DNA of 64,000 nt from positions 3,844,001-3,908,000 of the forward strand of contig NZ_QYUN01000002.1 of NCBI RefSeq assembly GCF_003590875.1, written 5' to 3'. Shown in pieces: positions 26,941-36,392 of this stretch (position 1 is the stretch's first letter; every line of letters starts with the position of its first letter). A model generated the notes under the pieces. It ran no database searches. It was not told the DNA's origin and saw nothing but the letters and a program-made list of their open reading frames with translations. A program made the translations under genes and the position numbers. This stretch comes from Noviherbaspirillum cavernae (lineage in GTDB: Bacteria > Pseudomonadota > Gammaproteobacteria > Burkholderiales > Burkholderiaceae_D).

Positions 26941-27675
26941 ATGCCAGTGATCAACACGCAATCCGGAACCAGCGTCGATGAAATCGCCGACCACATCTTC
27001 CGCATCTCGACGCCGGTGCCGCCCTCCGTCATGCCCGGCGGCTTCACGTTCAACCAGTACCTGATCGCCGACGACCGGCCCTTCCTGTATCACAGCGGGC
27101 CGCGCCGCCTGTTCGCGATGGTGAGCGAGGCGGTGGCGCATGTGCTACCGCTGTCGACGCTGGCCTATGTCGGCTTCTCGCATGTCGAGGCTGACGAGTG
27201 CGGCTCGCTCAACGACTTTCTGCGCGCCGCGCCGCAGGCGGTGCCGGTGTGCGGACGGATTGCGGCGATGGTGTCGATCGGCGACCTCGCCGACCGCGCG
27301 CCGCTGTCGATGGCGGACGGCGATCTGCTGGAGCTCGGGCACCATCGCCTGCAGTGGTTCGAGATGCCGCATCTGCCGCATGGATGGGAGAACGTCACGG
27401 TGTTCGACCAGACCAGCAACACGCTGCTCTGCGGCGACCTGTTTACGCAGCCCGGGCACGAGCCTGCGCCGATCACGGAGCAGGACATCCTTGAACCGAG
27501 CGAAGCGTTTCGTCTGGAGATGGATTACTACGCGCATGCGCCGGATACGCGGCAGATGCTGACGCGGCTTGCGAGGCTGCATCCCTCGACGCTGGCCTGC
27601 ATGCACGGCAGCGCGTGGGTGGGGAAAGGCGATGCGCTGCTGCTGGAGCTGGCCGAGCGCGTGAGTCCGGGGTGA
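26941..27675 (+). CDS. Metallo-beta-lactamase-fold protein, flavodiiron-like
   Basis: A 244-residue protein of the metallo-beta-lactamase fold. In place of the usual HxHxDH it has SHVEADECGSL, the HxExD di-iron motif of oxygen-binding flavodiiron proteins; a further ligand site is CGDLFTQPGHEPAP and a late histidine is in ACMHGSAW. There is no flavodoxin domain, so it is a stand-alone di-iron unit. It may reduce or sense oxygen or NO, with an external electron donor; this is inference. AAGGAG precedes the ATG at 26941, fixing the start. Confidence 0.85.
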   Translation: MPVINTQSGTSVDEIADHIFRISTPVPPSVMPGGFTFNQYLIADDRPFLYHSGPRRLFAMVSEAVAHVLPLSTLAYVGFSHVEADECGSLNDFLRAAPQAVPVCGRIAAMVSIGDLADRAPLSMADGDLLELGHHRLQWFEMPHLPHGWENVTVFDQTSNTLLCGDLFTQPGHEPAPITEQDILEPSEAFRLEMDYYAHAPDTRQMLTRLARLHPSTLACMHGSAWVGKGDALLLELAERVSPG

Positions 27676-28048
27676 GCGGGATGCCTGATTGCAGGCGTTG
27701 AAAATCAAGACGACGGCAACCTGGTGTTTGCTCCTTCCCCTTCAAGGGGAAGGATGGGATGGGGATGGGTTTTGAGCTGCGGACCTTGTCCCATCCCTTG
27801 CTCCATCTCCTGCGATACCGCGCGCCCCGAATGACAGGTCAGGGCCATCGCACCTAAGAGAGCGCCTAACAAAATGATTCTGAGGGTGTTGTGCCGCCTT
27901 GCCGTACAGGTCGTACTGTCTGCGGCGGCACCCTTGCAGGGCGCGCACTGGCTTGCATGCCAGCGCCGTTTCGCAGGCGGGCAGCATGCTGCCCGAATTC
28001 CCTGCTGCACCCTACTCAGAACCGCTTCGCTTCATTTTGTTAGACGCT
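27676..28048. other. Gap with palindromes, no gene seen
   Basis: About 370 bases between the di-iron protein and the end of the TonB receptor. It contains a terminator-like palindrome at 27732-27754 and most of the nested inverted-repeat structure at 27859-28050. Short open frames on both strands have no ribosome-binding sites. Confidence 0.6.
27732..27754 (+). terminator. Palindrome after the di-iron protein gene
   Basis: TCCTTCCCCTT and AAGGGGAAGGA pair perfectly around one C, 57 bases past the stop. It lacks a T-run and resembles a common dispersed palindromic unit, so termination is only possible. Confidence 0.4.
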
Positions 28049-28050
28049 CT
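27859..28050. repeat. Nested inverted-repeat element with attC-like cores
   Basis: The outer arms read AGAGCGCCTAACAAAATGA (from 27859) and, as reverse complement of the right end, AGAGCGTCTAACAAAATGA. Pairing resumes further in (TTCTGAGGGTG against TTCTGAGTAGGGTG) after extra bases present on one side only. The arms contain GCCTAAC (27864-27870) and GTTAGAC (28039-28045), which fit the RYYYAAC and GTTRRRY core sites of integron attC. The interior has more stems. The right core lies three bases from the TonB receptor stop. It could also be a small non-autonomous transposable element. Confidence 0.55.
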
Positions 28051-30124
28051 ACAGACCGATCACCACCCCCGCCACAAAGGTCCGTCCCGCCGCCGGTTCG
28101 TAGTAGCGCCGGTTCGCTTCGTTGACGATGACCGAGCCGCTGTAGCTGCGGTCGAACAGGTTGTCGACCCGCACGAACAGCCGCGTTTGGGTGCGGCCGA
28201 CGCGGAAAGTGCGACCGGCATTGAGGCCGAGCGTGAAGTAGCCGGGCGCGGCTTCCGAGTTGATGTCGTTCGCGTAGATGCGGCTCTCCGCGTGCAGCAC
28301 CGCGCCGACGCTGGTGTCCTGCGAGGGTCGCCAGGTCGCTTCGAGCTGGAAGGTGTGGCGCGCGGTGGCTGGCAGCTGGTTGCCGGCGTTGACCTGGCGT
28401 CCGTCGGCGTTGACGAAACCCTGCGTGAAGCTGGCATACAACAGCGTGTAGGCGAGCGACCAGTCGATGCTGCGCCAGCCGGTCCGGGCGCCGAGCTCCA
28501 GCCCGTAGCGCCGGACGCCATCGACGTTGCCGAAGGTCGCGCGCCCGCCCTGGTTCGACAGCGGCACGATGTCGTCGTCGGTCATGCTGTAGAACAATGC
28601 GGCTTCCAGCGCGAGCGCGTCGCGCTGCATCTTCGCACCGGTTTCGAAGTGGCGGCTGCGCGCCGGCTGCAGGCCGAAGTTGACCCCCGTGCCGCCGGGG
28701 CGGTAGGCGATTTCGGTGAAGGTCGGCGTCTCGAATCCGCGCCCGGCATTGGCGAAGACATTGAGCGATTCGCTCGCGCTCCACAGCACGCCCAGCACCG
28801 GACTGAACTGACTGTACGACACGCTGCCGCTGTCGTTCGGACTGGCGGCGGTGATGAAGTGATCGTCGACCTTGAAGCGCACGTCGCTGTAGCGCGCACC
28901 CGCCAGCAGCTGCACGTCGGGCCGCACGTACGCGCCCAGCTGGCCGTACGCGCCGTACGAGGTGGCGTCGTTGTCCTCGTCGCGCCGCAGCGCGCCCTCG
29001 CTGCCGTTGTTGTTGACGAAGCCGCGGCGCTTGTCGCGCATCGCCTCGATTTCCGCGCCCGCGCTCCAGCGCAGCGGGATGCGGTCGCCCGAATCGGGCT
29101 GGCGCTGCCAGCCGATGCCGGTGCCGAAGTAGTTGCGGTCCAGATCGACCACGCCGCCGGAACTGGTCGGCGCGACGCCGCTGAAGCCGAGGAATTGCGT
29201 GAGCGTGCGATTGCCGGCGTAGGCGGTCAGGCTCAATCTGTCGCGCGCGGTGATGCGCCGTTCGGCCTGCACGCCGAGCTGGTATTGATCGACCGTCTTG
29301 CCGGTGTCGAACTGGAAGGCGAGCGGATTGGTCATGCCGGGGTCGCGCTCGAATTCCGCCTGCGTCAGGCCCATCGGATCCTGCGCCTGCGGCTGCGAGA
29401 AGCCGTTGATGCCGACGCGTACGGATGTTGCCGCATCCGTCTGCCAGTCCGCGCGCAGATCGAGATAGCGCCGCCGCGCGGCAGAATGCGCGCGCACGCC
29501 GTCGGTGGAGAAGCCCTCGGCCGCCGCCTGCAGGCCGAGCGCCGGATTGATGCGCATGCCGCCGCTGGCCATCATCTGCGTGAAGTCGAGACTGCCCGCC
29601 GCCAGCCGCAGCGACGCGGTCGGCGTGTCCGGCGCGCGCCGACTCTCGACCAGCAGCACGCCGCCGCCGGCGTTGCCGTACATCTGCGCCCACGGCCCGC
29701 GCAGCACCTCGACATGCTGCGCCGACGCGAGATTGATCGTCGATGCCTGGCCCTGTCCGTCGGGCATGGACGCCGGGATGCCGTCCACCAGGATGCGGCT
29801 GCCGCGCACGCCGAAGGTGGCGCGGCTGCCGAAGCCGCGGATCGACAACTGCACATCCTGCGAGAAATTCTGGCGGTCGCGGACCGCCATGCCCGGCACA
29901 CCGGCCAGGGGTTCCGCCACGCTGATGCCGAGCACATTGCTGTTGCGCCAGTCGAGATCGACGCGATTGACCGCCGCCGGCGTATCGAACACGCGCTGTT
30001 CGACGCGGCTGGCGCTGACTACCACCGGATCCAGCGTGCGCTCCTGCGCGGCCGCACCAATGGCAAGCAAACATGCGGACAGGGCGGCGACGCGCGCAAG
30101 GGGCAGACAGTTGTGCATGAGCAT
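28049..30124 (-). CDS. TonB-dependent outer-membrane receptor
   Basis: A 691-residue receptor. Signal peptide (RVAALSACLLAIGAAA, cut before QERTLDPVVV), then a TonB box-like LDPVVVSAS, a plug domain with IRGFGSRATFGVRGSRILVD and VEVLRGPWAQMYGNAGGGV, and a 22-strand barrel ending GRTFVAGVVIGL. It resembles FecA/PupB-like and copper- or siderophore-uptake receptors; the substrate is not clear. ATG codons at 30124 and 30118 are both possible; neither has a good ribosome-binding site. No Fur box was recognised. The stop codon touches the inverted-repeat element at 27859-28050. Confidence 0.93.
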   Translation of the reverse strand: MLMHNCLPLARVAALSACLLAIGAAAQERTLDPVVVSASRVEQRVFDTPAAVNRVDLDWRNSNVLGISVAEPLAGVPGMAVRDRQNFSQDVQLSIRGFGSRATFGVRGSRILVDGIPASMPDGQGQASTINLASAQHVEVLRGPWAQMYGNAGGGVLLVESRRAPDTPTASLRLAAGSLDFTQMMASGGMRINPALGLQAAAEGFSTDGVRAHSAARRRYLDLRADWQTDAATSVRVGINGFSQPQAQDPMGLTQAEFERDPGMTNPLAFQFDTGKTVDQYQLGVQAERRITARDRLSLTAYAGNRTLTQFLGFSGVAPTSSGGVVDLDRNYFGTGIGWQRQPDSGDRIPLRWSAGAEIEAMRDKRRGFVNNNGSEGALRRDEDNDATSYGAYGQLGAYVRPDVQLLAGARYSDVRFKVDDHFITAASPNDSGSVSYSQFSPVLGVLWSASESLNVFANAGRGFETPTFTEIAYRPGGTGVNFGLQPARSRHFETGAKMQRDALALEAALFYSMTDDDIVPLSNQGGRATFGNVDGVRRYGLELGARTGWRSIDWSLAYTLLYASFTQGFVNADGRQVNAGNQLPATARHTFQLEATWRPSQDTSVGAVLHAESRIYANDINSEAAPGYFTLGLNAGRTFRVGRTQTRLFVRVDNLFDRSYSGSVIVNEANRRYYEPAAGRTFVAGVVIGL

Positions 30125-30362
30125 TGAATTTTGACAAGACTGTGTCGGACGAGCGTAACGCACTGTGCATGCAGCGAGCGTGATCAATGTCAATGAAACT
30201 TTCGCAATCGCAACGCGACGCGATTTTCCGCCGCAGCACACAGAAAGATGTTCGCAGATCAAACTTGCCGAATGACGCGGCACATAGAATAGTGTCAACA
30301 GGAAGGCGCTGCGACGATGCGCAGCCGGCGACAGAACCTCAGACCGATACGGAGAGCGGAAC

Positions 30363-30578
30363 ATGCCATTCCAGGAACACACTCGCAGCACAGGCAAGCG
30401 CCTGACCTATACCATCGAGTACGACGACGGCGAATACTTCATCCATCGCGACGGCATCATGAAGAAGGCCTTTCCCGATCCGTTGGCGGCCGGCATGGAT
30501 CCGCACGAGGCCAAGGCGCACCTGATGCTGCGCATGGCGATTGCCGATATTGAATGCCTGAGCGGCATGGATGAATGA
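30363..30578 (+). CDS. Conserved small hypothetical protein
   Basis: A 71-residue acidic protein, MPFQEHTRSTGKRLTYTIEY at the start, with a strand-rich first half (YDDGEYFIHRDGIMKKAF) and a C-terminal helix (PHEAKAHLMLRMAIADIECL). GGAGAGCGGAAC precedes the ATG, a good site. It looks like a real gene by composition, but I recognise no named family. It is divergent from the TonB receptor. Confidence 0.75.
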   Translation: MPFQEHTRSTGKRLTYTIEYDDGEYFIHRDGIMKKAFPDPLAAGMDPHEAKAHLMLRMAIADIECLSGMDE

Positions 30579-30633
30579 CACGATTCAGGCGCGATGATCG
30601 AGACCTGCAACATTCATGACACCGCTTGTGCTT

Positions 30634-30664
30634 GTCATTCCATTCCGGCGAAAGCCGGGATGAC
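30634..30664. repeat. REP-like hairpin
   Basis: GTCAT...CCGGC, loop GAAA, GCCGG...ATGAC. It is of the same TCATTCCGG kind as the units near 26.4-26.7 kb and at 53226, so a dispersed palindromic family. Confidence 0.6.
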
Positions 30665-30867
30665 GAAAAGTCGTCGTGAATTCTGTAGAAATCAATAACG
30701 GCACAATAACGACACGATGGGCGCATGCGCCGATCCACCCTGCCTTTCTTGCGTGATTTTTGCGATGCACGCCTTGCTGCCAAGAACTTTTTCCCGCGCG
30801 ACACATCAATACCCTCATGACCGGCAAGGATGCCGGGTCGCCACACGAAAGCAGGCAGCAGGGAGTC

Positions 30868-31227
30868 ATGGAACACGTATTGAGCATTTTGTATGGCGCA
30901 TCCGGCATCGCCGCCACTGCCTTGTATCTTCCGCAAATCATCAAATACCATCGCGACCGCGATGCCTGCCAGTCAATATCGCTTCTGACATGGAGCGGCT
31001 GGGTCCTCATCACGGCGATCACGATTCTCTACGCGCTATACGTGCTGAACAGCCGGCTCTTCGCGACAGTTGCCGCGATGAATGTGATGGCGCAACTGAC
31101 CGTGCTCGGCTACGGCATCAACGCGCGTGCCGCCCGGCGTTGCGCGATGTCCCGCAATCCTGCAGCCGGCGCGGCCGATGCCGGTCCGCGTCCATCTGCC
31201 ATCGCATCAGGTGACGCGAACACCTGA
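30868..31227 (+). CDS. SemiSWEET/PQ-loop membrane protein
   Basis: A 119-residue protein whose first 87 residues make three membrane helices with the PQ-loop ALYLPQIIKYHRDRDACQSI. This single three-helix unit is the SemiSWEET layout; such proteins dimerise and move small sugars by facilitated diffusion. A 30-residue Ala/Ser-rich tail follows, longer than usual. GGGAG lies just before the ATG at 30868. Substrate not readable. Confidence 0.82.
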   Translation: MEHVLSILYGASGIAATALYLPQIIKYHRDRDACQSISLLTWSGWVLITAITILYALYVLNSRLFATVAAMNVMAQLTVLGYGINARAARRCAMSRNPAAGAADAGPRPSAIASGDANT

Positions 31228-31490
31228 TTCCGTCCAGGCAATCCTCGATCCCATCCTCGATCCAATCAGCGCTTGAGAAGGATCAAGCCGCTTGATTTAT
31301 CGCGCGTTTGATCTCGCTATCAGTCAATGCGTGACATATAAACAAATGCACGATGCGCCGGTTCCTTGCCACCGCATTGCTGCCTGCCCACGCATCGCTT
31401 CACGCGAAAGGCGCGTGCATGCGCTGCAACAAGGCGAGAACAGTCCGCGCAATCCCCCTTGCAACAGAATGCACTCGTCTGGAGACCACC

Positions 31491-32435
31491 ATGACGCCTC
31501 CCAGCTCGCCGCTGCCCCCATCCCGTTCTGAAGACTGGCCCGACCTGCCTTGGGATGCATGGAAGGACACCTGCGCCACGCTGCACATGTGGACGCAGAT
31601 CGTCGGCAAGATACGGTTGACGCAAATGCCGTGGATCAACCATTCCTGGCACGTCACGCTCTACGTCACCGCGCGCGGCATGACGACCATGTCCATTCCC
31701 TATGGGGCGCGCAGCTTCCAGCTCGATTTCGATTTCATCGACCATCAGCTCTTCATCGAGACGAGCGACGGCGCGGTCCGCACGGTCGCGCTGCGTCCGC
31801 GCACAGTCGCCGATTTTTATCAGGAACTGATGGCCGAGATGAAGGATGTCGGCCTCGACATCCGCATCCACACCACGCCGAACGAACTGCCCGATCCCAT
31901 CCCCTTCGAGCAGGACCGCACCCACGCCGCGTACGACGCGGAATACGCCAACCGCTTCTGGCGCGCGCTGGTGCAGATCGATCGCGTGTTCAAGGAGTTC
32001 CGCGCGGGCTACCTCGGCAAGTGCAGTCCCGTGCATTTCTTCTGGGGCAGCTTCGACCTCGCCGTGACGCGCTTCTCCGGACGCACCGCGCCCGAGCATG
32101 CCGGCGGCGTGCCGCACTGTCCCGACTGGGTCACGCGCGAAGCCTACTCGCACGAAGTCAGCAGCTGCGGCTTCTGGCCCGGCGGCGACGCCGTGCCCTA
32201 TCCCCTCTTCTACACGTACGCCTACCCCGAGCCCGAAGGATTCAAGGATGCGCCGGTGCGCCCGCCGCATGCCACCTACCATCCGACGATGTACGAATTC
32301 GTCCTGCCCTACGATGCGGTGCGGCTGGCGCAATCGCCGGACACGACGCTGCTGGAATTCATGCAGAGCACGTATGAAGCCGCCGCCAATCTCGGCAAAT
32401 GGGATCGGGCGGCGCTGGAATGGAAGGAGAAATGA
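31491..32435 (+). CDS. DUF5996 family protein
   Basis: A 314-residue cytoplasmic protein. Family landmarks are LPWDAWKDTCATLHMWTQIV near the start, PWINHSWHVTLYVTARGM, the central VHFFWGSFDLAVTRFSGR, and the end YEFVLPYDAVRLAQSPD. Function of the family is unknown; the conserved Trp, His and Asp residues suggest an enzyme. GGAG stands six bases before the ATG at 31491. A fragment of a glyoxalase-family gene follows directly. Confidence 0.88.
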   Translation: MTPPSSPLPPSRSEDWPDLPWDAWKDTCATLHMWTQIVGKIRLTQMPWINHSWHVTLYVTARGMTTMSIPYGARSFQLDFDFIDHQLFIETSDGAVRTVALRPRTVADFYQELMAEMKDVGLDIRIHTTPNELPDPIPFEQDRTHAAYDAEYANRFWRALVQIDRVFKEFRAGYLGKCSPVHFFWGSFDLAVTRFSGRTAPEHAGGVPHCPDWVTREAYSHEVSSCGFWPGGDAVPYPLFYTYAYPEPEGFKDAPVRPPHATYHPTMYEFVLPYDAVRLAQSPDTTLLEFMQSTYEAAANLGKWDRAALEWKEK

Positions 32436-32504
32436 TGCGTGCGACGGGCGTGGTGTCATAGCCGTACGGATGATCACCGGCTGCGCCAACTTCCGATTCA
32501 GTCC

Positions 32505-32630
32505 GTGATCTGGCCGTCTTCGAACGCGTCGAAGGACTACGGCTTCATGTACCAGCACGGTTTCGAGGATCTCGACGGGCATCTGTGGGCGCTGGTCCAC
32601 ATGGTGCCGAGCGGCGAGTGCGAAGAATGA
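32505..32630 (+). pseudogene. Glyoxalase/VOC-family C-terminal fragment
   Basis: The frame reads KDYGFMYQHGFEDLDGHLWA and then LVHMVPSGECEE before the stop. This is the last beta-alpha-beta stretch of VOC (glyoxalase/bleomycin resistance) proteins, where FEDxDGHxW carries the metal-binding glutamate region. Only about 40 residues remain and there is no start codon with a ribosome-binding site; the rest of the gene is missing. It follows the DUF5996 gene by 70 bases. Confidence 0.7.
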
Positions 32631-32786
32631 GCGTTTCTTGGCTTGCATGACATCAAGCTGTTGCTGTCATCCAGGTAAACGGCAAGCGTGTCCGAGGATG
32701 CTGCCGCGATTCGACGCTGCCTGAAACTGTTTCCCGAAACGCGACTCTATTCCTGTTTGAGCGATACAAGACAGAAGGCGCGCATC

Positions 32787-32987
32787 ATGCAGGTACAAAT
32801 CATTCACGAAGACGCGTACGGCGCGAAAACCGATTTCGGGATTCAGGAACTGGACCAGATGCCGCCGGTGTCGGAGCCGTTTCTCGTGGACAGCCGCACT
32901 TATTACACCGCGAAAGCGTACCTCGGCCCCGATGAACGCGGCATGTATCTGTTGATACTGGAAGGCCAGCCGCGACTGGTCGAATAA
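32787..32987 (+). CDS. Small hypothetical protein
   Basis: A 66-residue protein, MQVQIIHEDAYGAKTDFGIQ at its start, ending YLLILEGQPRLVE. It has a strand-rich, acidic composition and a GAAGG site before the ATG at 32787. No family recognised. A longer frame upstream has poor composition. Confidence 0.55.
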   Translation: MQVQIIHEDAYGAKTDFGIQELDQMPPVSEPFLVDSRTYYTAKAYLGPDERGMYLLILEGQPRLVE

Positions 32988-33184
32988 GGTCCGCAATTCA
33001 CGTTCGCAATTCCTCGTCCTGATTTCCGAAAGGAAAGCCATCGCCGCGTTTGCGGGGCATGCCTGCAGCGCTTCGGTCCGGCTGATACCATTTCGATGCG
33101 CCTGCGCAATGTGCGCACACTGCGTGCATTGCGTGGTGCATGAGTCCCCGCCCGCCGATCGTTCCAATTCAACAAGAACACAGC

Positions 33185-33685
33185 ATGTTTCAGTTTCGCT
33201 TGATGCAAGAGTCCGATATCCCCTGCCTGCTTTTCATCCAGAGTGAGTGCTACGCCGCCGAGATGGTGGAAGACGAAGCGACGATCCGCGCACGCTTTTG
33301 CGCCGCGCCCGCGTTCGCATGGGTGGCGGAAGACGCTGCCGGCGTGTGCGCGTATTTCGTCGGCTATCCGTCCGAGCTCGGCAAGGTCACGCCGCTCGGC
33401 AGCGTCTTTTCGGTGTCGCCCGCACCGACCAGCATGTACTTCCATGATCTGGCGGTGGCGCGCCGAACCGCCGGCAAGGGCGTCGGCTCGGCATTGGCGC
33501 GGTTCGCGCTGGAGGCGGCGGCGCTGCGCGGCTTCCGCCATTCATCGCTGGTATCGGTGCAGGGTTCGGCCGTGTTCTGGCGCGCCCTCGGCTACGAGGA
33601 CTGGCACGGCCTTGATGCGGCACAGACCGGCAATCTGGCCACCTATGCGCAGCCGGCACGCTACATGGTCAAGGCATTGAATTGA
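33185..33685 (+). CDS. GNAT-family N-acetyltransferase
   Basis: A 166-residue acetyltransferase. It begins FQFRLMQESDIPCLLFIQSE, and the acetyl-CoA region is FHDLAVARRTAGKGVGSALA, a close match to the family's V-x-P-x-x-R/Q-G-x-G-x-G/A loop. The C-terminal SLVSVQGSAVFWRALGYEDW completes the fold. The acceptor substrate is unknown. The ATG at 33185 is chosen from homology; AACAAGAACACAGC gives a weak site. Confidence 0.9.
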   Translation: MFQFRLMQESDIPCLLFIQSECYAAEMVEDEATIRARFCAAPAFAWVAEDAAGVCAYFVGYPSELGKVTPLGSVFSVSPAPTSMYFHDLAVARRTAGKGVGSALARFALEAAALRGFRHSSLVSVQGSAVFWRALGYEDWHGLDAAQTGNLATYAQPARYMVKALN

Positions 33686-33839
33686 TCGAATGACAATGCG
33701 GGATGATTTTGCCTTGCCGCTAAAGTAATACTCCCTTCCTGCCGTAACTACCAGTGTCGAATGCCTTTCAAGCGCCGCGCATATTGGCGTTTTTGCAAGC
33801 ATTCATCGATAACGACATCAACATGGAAGGTGGCTTGGG

Positions 33840-34316
33840 ATGCAAAACGAACAACAAAATCAGGGCGGCATCGAAGCACTGGCGTTTACGCTCGGCAGCG
33901 AGGAATACGGCATCAACATCCTGAAGGTGCAGGAAATCCGCGGCTACGACGCGGTGACGAAGATCGCCAATGCGCCGGAGTTCATCAAGGGCGTGGTCAA
34001 TCTGCGCGGCGTGATCGTGCCGATCGTCGACATGCGCATCAAGTTCAATCTCGGCACCCCCACCTACGACCAGTTCACGGTCGTCATCATCCTCAACATC
34101 GGCGAGCGCGTGGTCGGCATGGTGGTCGACAGCGTGTCGGACGTGATCACGCTGCCCCCCGAACAGATCAAGCCGGCGCCGGAGATGGGCACCGCGCTGA
34201 ACACCGACTACCTGATCGGGCTCGGCACCATCGACCAGCGCATGGTGATCCTGGTCGACATCGACCGCCTCATGTCGAGCGCGGAGATGGGCATCATCGA
34301 AAAAATCGCCGCATAG
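33840..34316 (+). CDS. cheW: Chemotaxis coupling protein CheW
   Basis: A 158-residue adaptor that links chemoreceptors to the kinase CheA. CheW landmarks are [24 protein letters not shown] (read as [11 protein letters not shown]), [20 protein letters not shown], and [19 protein letters not shown]. Length is normal. GAAGG lies upstream of the ATG. It is followed 82 bases later by receptor 4 and is probably co-transcribed with it. No cheA, cheY, cheR or cheB is in the window. Confidence 0.96.
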   Translation: MQNEQQNQGGIEALAFTLGSEEYGINILKVQEIRGYDAVTKIANAPEFIKGVVNLRGVIVPIVDMRIKFNLGTPTYDQFTVVIILNIGERVVGMVVDSVSDVITLPPEQIKPAPEMGTALNTDYLIGLGTIDQRMVILVDIDRLMSSAEMGIIEKIAA

Positions 34317-34398
34317 CGCACGAGATGGCGTCATCCCTCGCCGGCGCGCCCGACCTGCTGTCACGCGCCGACCCACAACCCAGCAAGATGCGATTGTC

Positions 34399-36144
34399 AT
34401 GAACAGAATCTACAAATTACTTATCAGTACGCGTCTGGCCATCGGCTTCGGACTCGTTCTCCTGCTGTCGATCATCACGACGGCGTTCGGCATGTGGCAG
34501 CTGCATGCCGTGGCCGACGCAACCAGCCACATGATGGAAAAGCCGCTGGCCAAGGAGCGCATGGTCTCCGACTGGTATCGCAATACCTTCGGCTCGATCC
34601 GGCGCACCAGCGCGATTGCGAAAAGCACGGACGACACCCTCGGCAAGTTCTTTGAAAAAGACATCGAGGCCACGACCAGGAGTTCATCGGAGCTGCAAAA
34701 GGCGGTGGAGCCACTGCTGGCCGATGATGCAGAGAAGGCGATCTATGCCAGGATCGGCGAGGTGCGCAAGAAATACAGTGCGGCGCGCGATGCCGCCGTC
34801 AAGCTGAAGAGCGAGGGCAACGCCGAAGAGTCGAAGCGGATTCTCGAGCAGGAATACCTCCCGCTGTCGGCGCAATACGAAAGCCTGCTGCTCGAACTGC
34901 TGACGCATCAGCGCAAGAGCATCGATGCCAGCGCCGTCGCCATCGACGGCGTCTATCGCCAGGGATTGAATCTGATGGCGTTGCTCACCGTGCTGCTGGT
35001 CGCGTTCGGCGTGACCTGCGGCGTCGTCATCTCGCGCAGCATCACCGCGCCGCTCAAGATCGCTGCCGATATCGCGACCCGCGTGGCCGACGGCGACCTG
35101 ACCGGCACCATCGAAGTGAAGTCGACCAGCGAAATCGGCCGCCTGATGCGCGCGCTGCGCAACATGAACGACAGCCTGGTGCAGATCGTCAGCCAGGTGC
35201 GCACCGGCACCGATGCGATCGCGACCGGCTCCAGCCAGATCGCGGCAGGCAACCTCGACCTCTCCTCGCGCACCGAGCAGCAGGCCAGCTCGCTGGAGGA
35301 AACGGCATCGTCGATGGAGGAACTGACCTCGACCGTCAAGCAGAACGCCGACAATGCGCGCCAGGCCAACCAGCTTGCCGAGTCCGCCTCCGAAGTGGCG
35401 AGCAAGGGCGGCGTGGTGGTGTCGCAGGTGGTCGATACGATGGGCTCGATCAACGCATCCTCGCGCAAGATCGTGGACATCATCAGCGTGATCGACGGCA
35501 TCGCCTTCCAGACCAACATCCTCGCGTTGAACGCGGCGGTCGAGGCGGCGCGCGCCGGCGAACAGGGCCGCGGCTTCGCCGTCGTCGCCTCCGAGGTGCG
35601 CAACCTGGCGCAGCGTTCCGCCTCCGCCGCCAAGGAAATCAAGTCGCTGATCGACGACTCGGTCGAGAAGGTCGATACCGGCGCCAAGCTGGTCGACCAG
35701 GCCGGCGCGACCATGCGCGAGATCGTCGACAGCGTGCGGCGCGTGACCGACATCATGTCCGAGATCACCGCCGCCAGCCAGGAACAGACCGCCGGCATCG
35801 AGCAGGTCAACCAGGCCATCACGCAGATGGACGAGGTCACGCAGCAGAACGCCTCGCTGGTGGAGGAAGCCGCCGCCGCCTCGCAGTCGCTGCAGGATCA
35901 GGCCGCCAACCTGGCGCACGTGGTCGGCGTGTTCAAGCTGAATGGGCGGACGGCAGCGCCGGCGCCCGCGCCTGTCATGCAGGAGCGCGCTATGCCGCAG
36001 GTGACCGTGCGTGCCGCAGCGTCGATTCCCGCTCCCGCGAAAAAGCCGGCCATCGCAGCAGCAGCCGGCAAGGCCATCGTGGCACCGCAACCGCGCAAGG
36101 CTGCGCCCGCGCGCACGAGTGACGATGACTGGGAAGAGTTCTGA
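34399..36144 (+). CDS. Methyl-accepting chemotaxis protein (receptor 4)
   Basis: A 581-residue chemoreceptor: membrane helix about 10-32, a 4HB-type periplasmic domain, second helix near 190-212, HAMP, and a signalling rod with [20 protein letters not shown]. The tail is long, Ala/Pro-rich, and ends DDWEEF, a CheR/CheB-binding pentapeptide like that of receptor 1. It follows cheW and is likely in one transcript with it. No ligand can be named. Confidence 0.96.
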   Translation: MNRIYKLLISTRLAIGFGLVLLLSIITTAFGMWQLHAVADATSHMMEKPLAKERMVSDWYRNTFGSIRRTSAIAKSTDDTLGKFFEKDIEATTRSSSELQKAVEPLLADDAEKAIYARIGEVRKKYSAARDAAVKLKSEGNAEESKRILEQEYLPLSAQYESLLLELLTHQRKSIDASAVAIDGVYRQGLNLMALLTVLLVAFGVTCGVVISRSITAPLKIAADIATRVADGDLTGTIEVKSTSEIGRLMRALRNMNDSLVQIVSQVRTGTDAIATGSSQIAAGNLDLSSRTEQQASSLEETASSMEELTSTVKQNADNARQANQLAESASEVASKGGVVVSQVVDTMGSINASSRKIVDIISVIDGIAFQTNILALNAAVEAARAGEQGRGFAVVASEVRNLAQRSASAAKEIKSLIDDSVEKVDTGAKLVDQAGATMREIVDSVRRVTDIMSEITAASQEQTAGIEQVNQAITQMDEVTQQNASLVEEAAAASQSLQDQAANLAHVVGVFKLNGRTAAPAPAPVMQERAMPQVTVRAAASIPAPAKKPAIAAAAGKAIVAPQPRKAAPARTSDDDWEEF

Positions 36145-36168
36145 CGGGGTGTTTCTTCATCGTGGCAG

Positions 36169-36188
36169 GTTGGGCTGCAAAGCCCAAC
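36169..36188. repeat. Palindromic repeat GTTGGGCT-type, left copy
   Basis: GTTGGGCT, GCAA, AGCCCAAC. A second copy in opposite orientation lies at 36342-36361, so the pair flanks about 150 bases without a clear gene. Confidence 0.8.
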
Positions 36189-36341
36189 ATCCAAAGATGT
36201 CGTGCCGATGGGATGTCGAAGCTTGAACGTCGTGAAGGATTTTCACGATCAGTCTGGCAAATCGGAGTACCTTCTTGCCGATCACTTTCAGCTGTTGCGA
36301 AGGTTGGCGAAAGGAATCAGGCCGCCCCGTGCTTTGAGAGA

Positions 36342-36361
36342 GTTGGGCTTTGCAGCCCAAC
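36342..36361. repeat. Palindromic repeat GTTGGGCT-type, right copy
   Basis: GTTGGGCT, TTGC, AGCCCAAC. It is the mirror orientation of the copy at 36169-36188. The segment between them contains a fragment-like reading SGKSEYLLADHFQLLRRLAK, not recognised. Confidence 0.8.
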
Positions 36362-36392
36362 CTACTGTGCTAAATCACGTTAAATTGAAGCT

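Noticed and set aside
30125..30362. Fur box or cobalamin riboswitch before the TonB receptor
   Set aside because: No 19-base Fur-like palindrome and no B12-box sequence is visible in the upstream region.
36226..36341. Small gene between the two GTTGGGCT palindromes
   Set aside because: The frame includes the palindromes themselves as coding sequence and has no supported start; at best it is a fragment.
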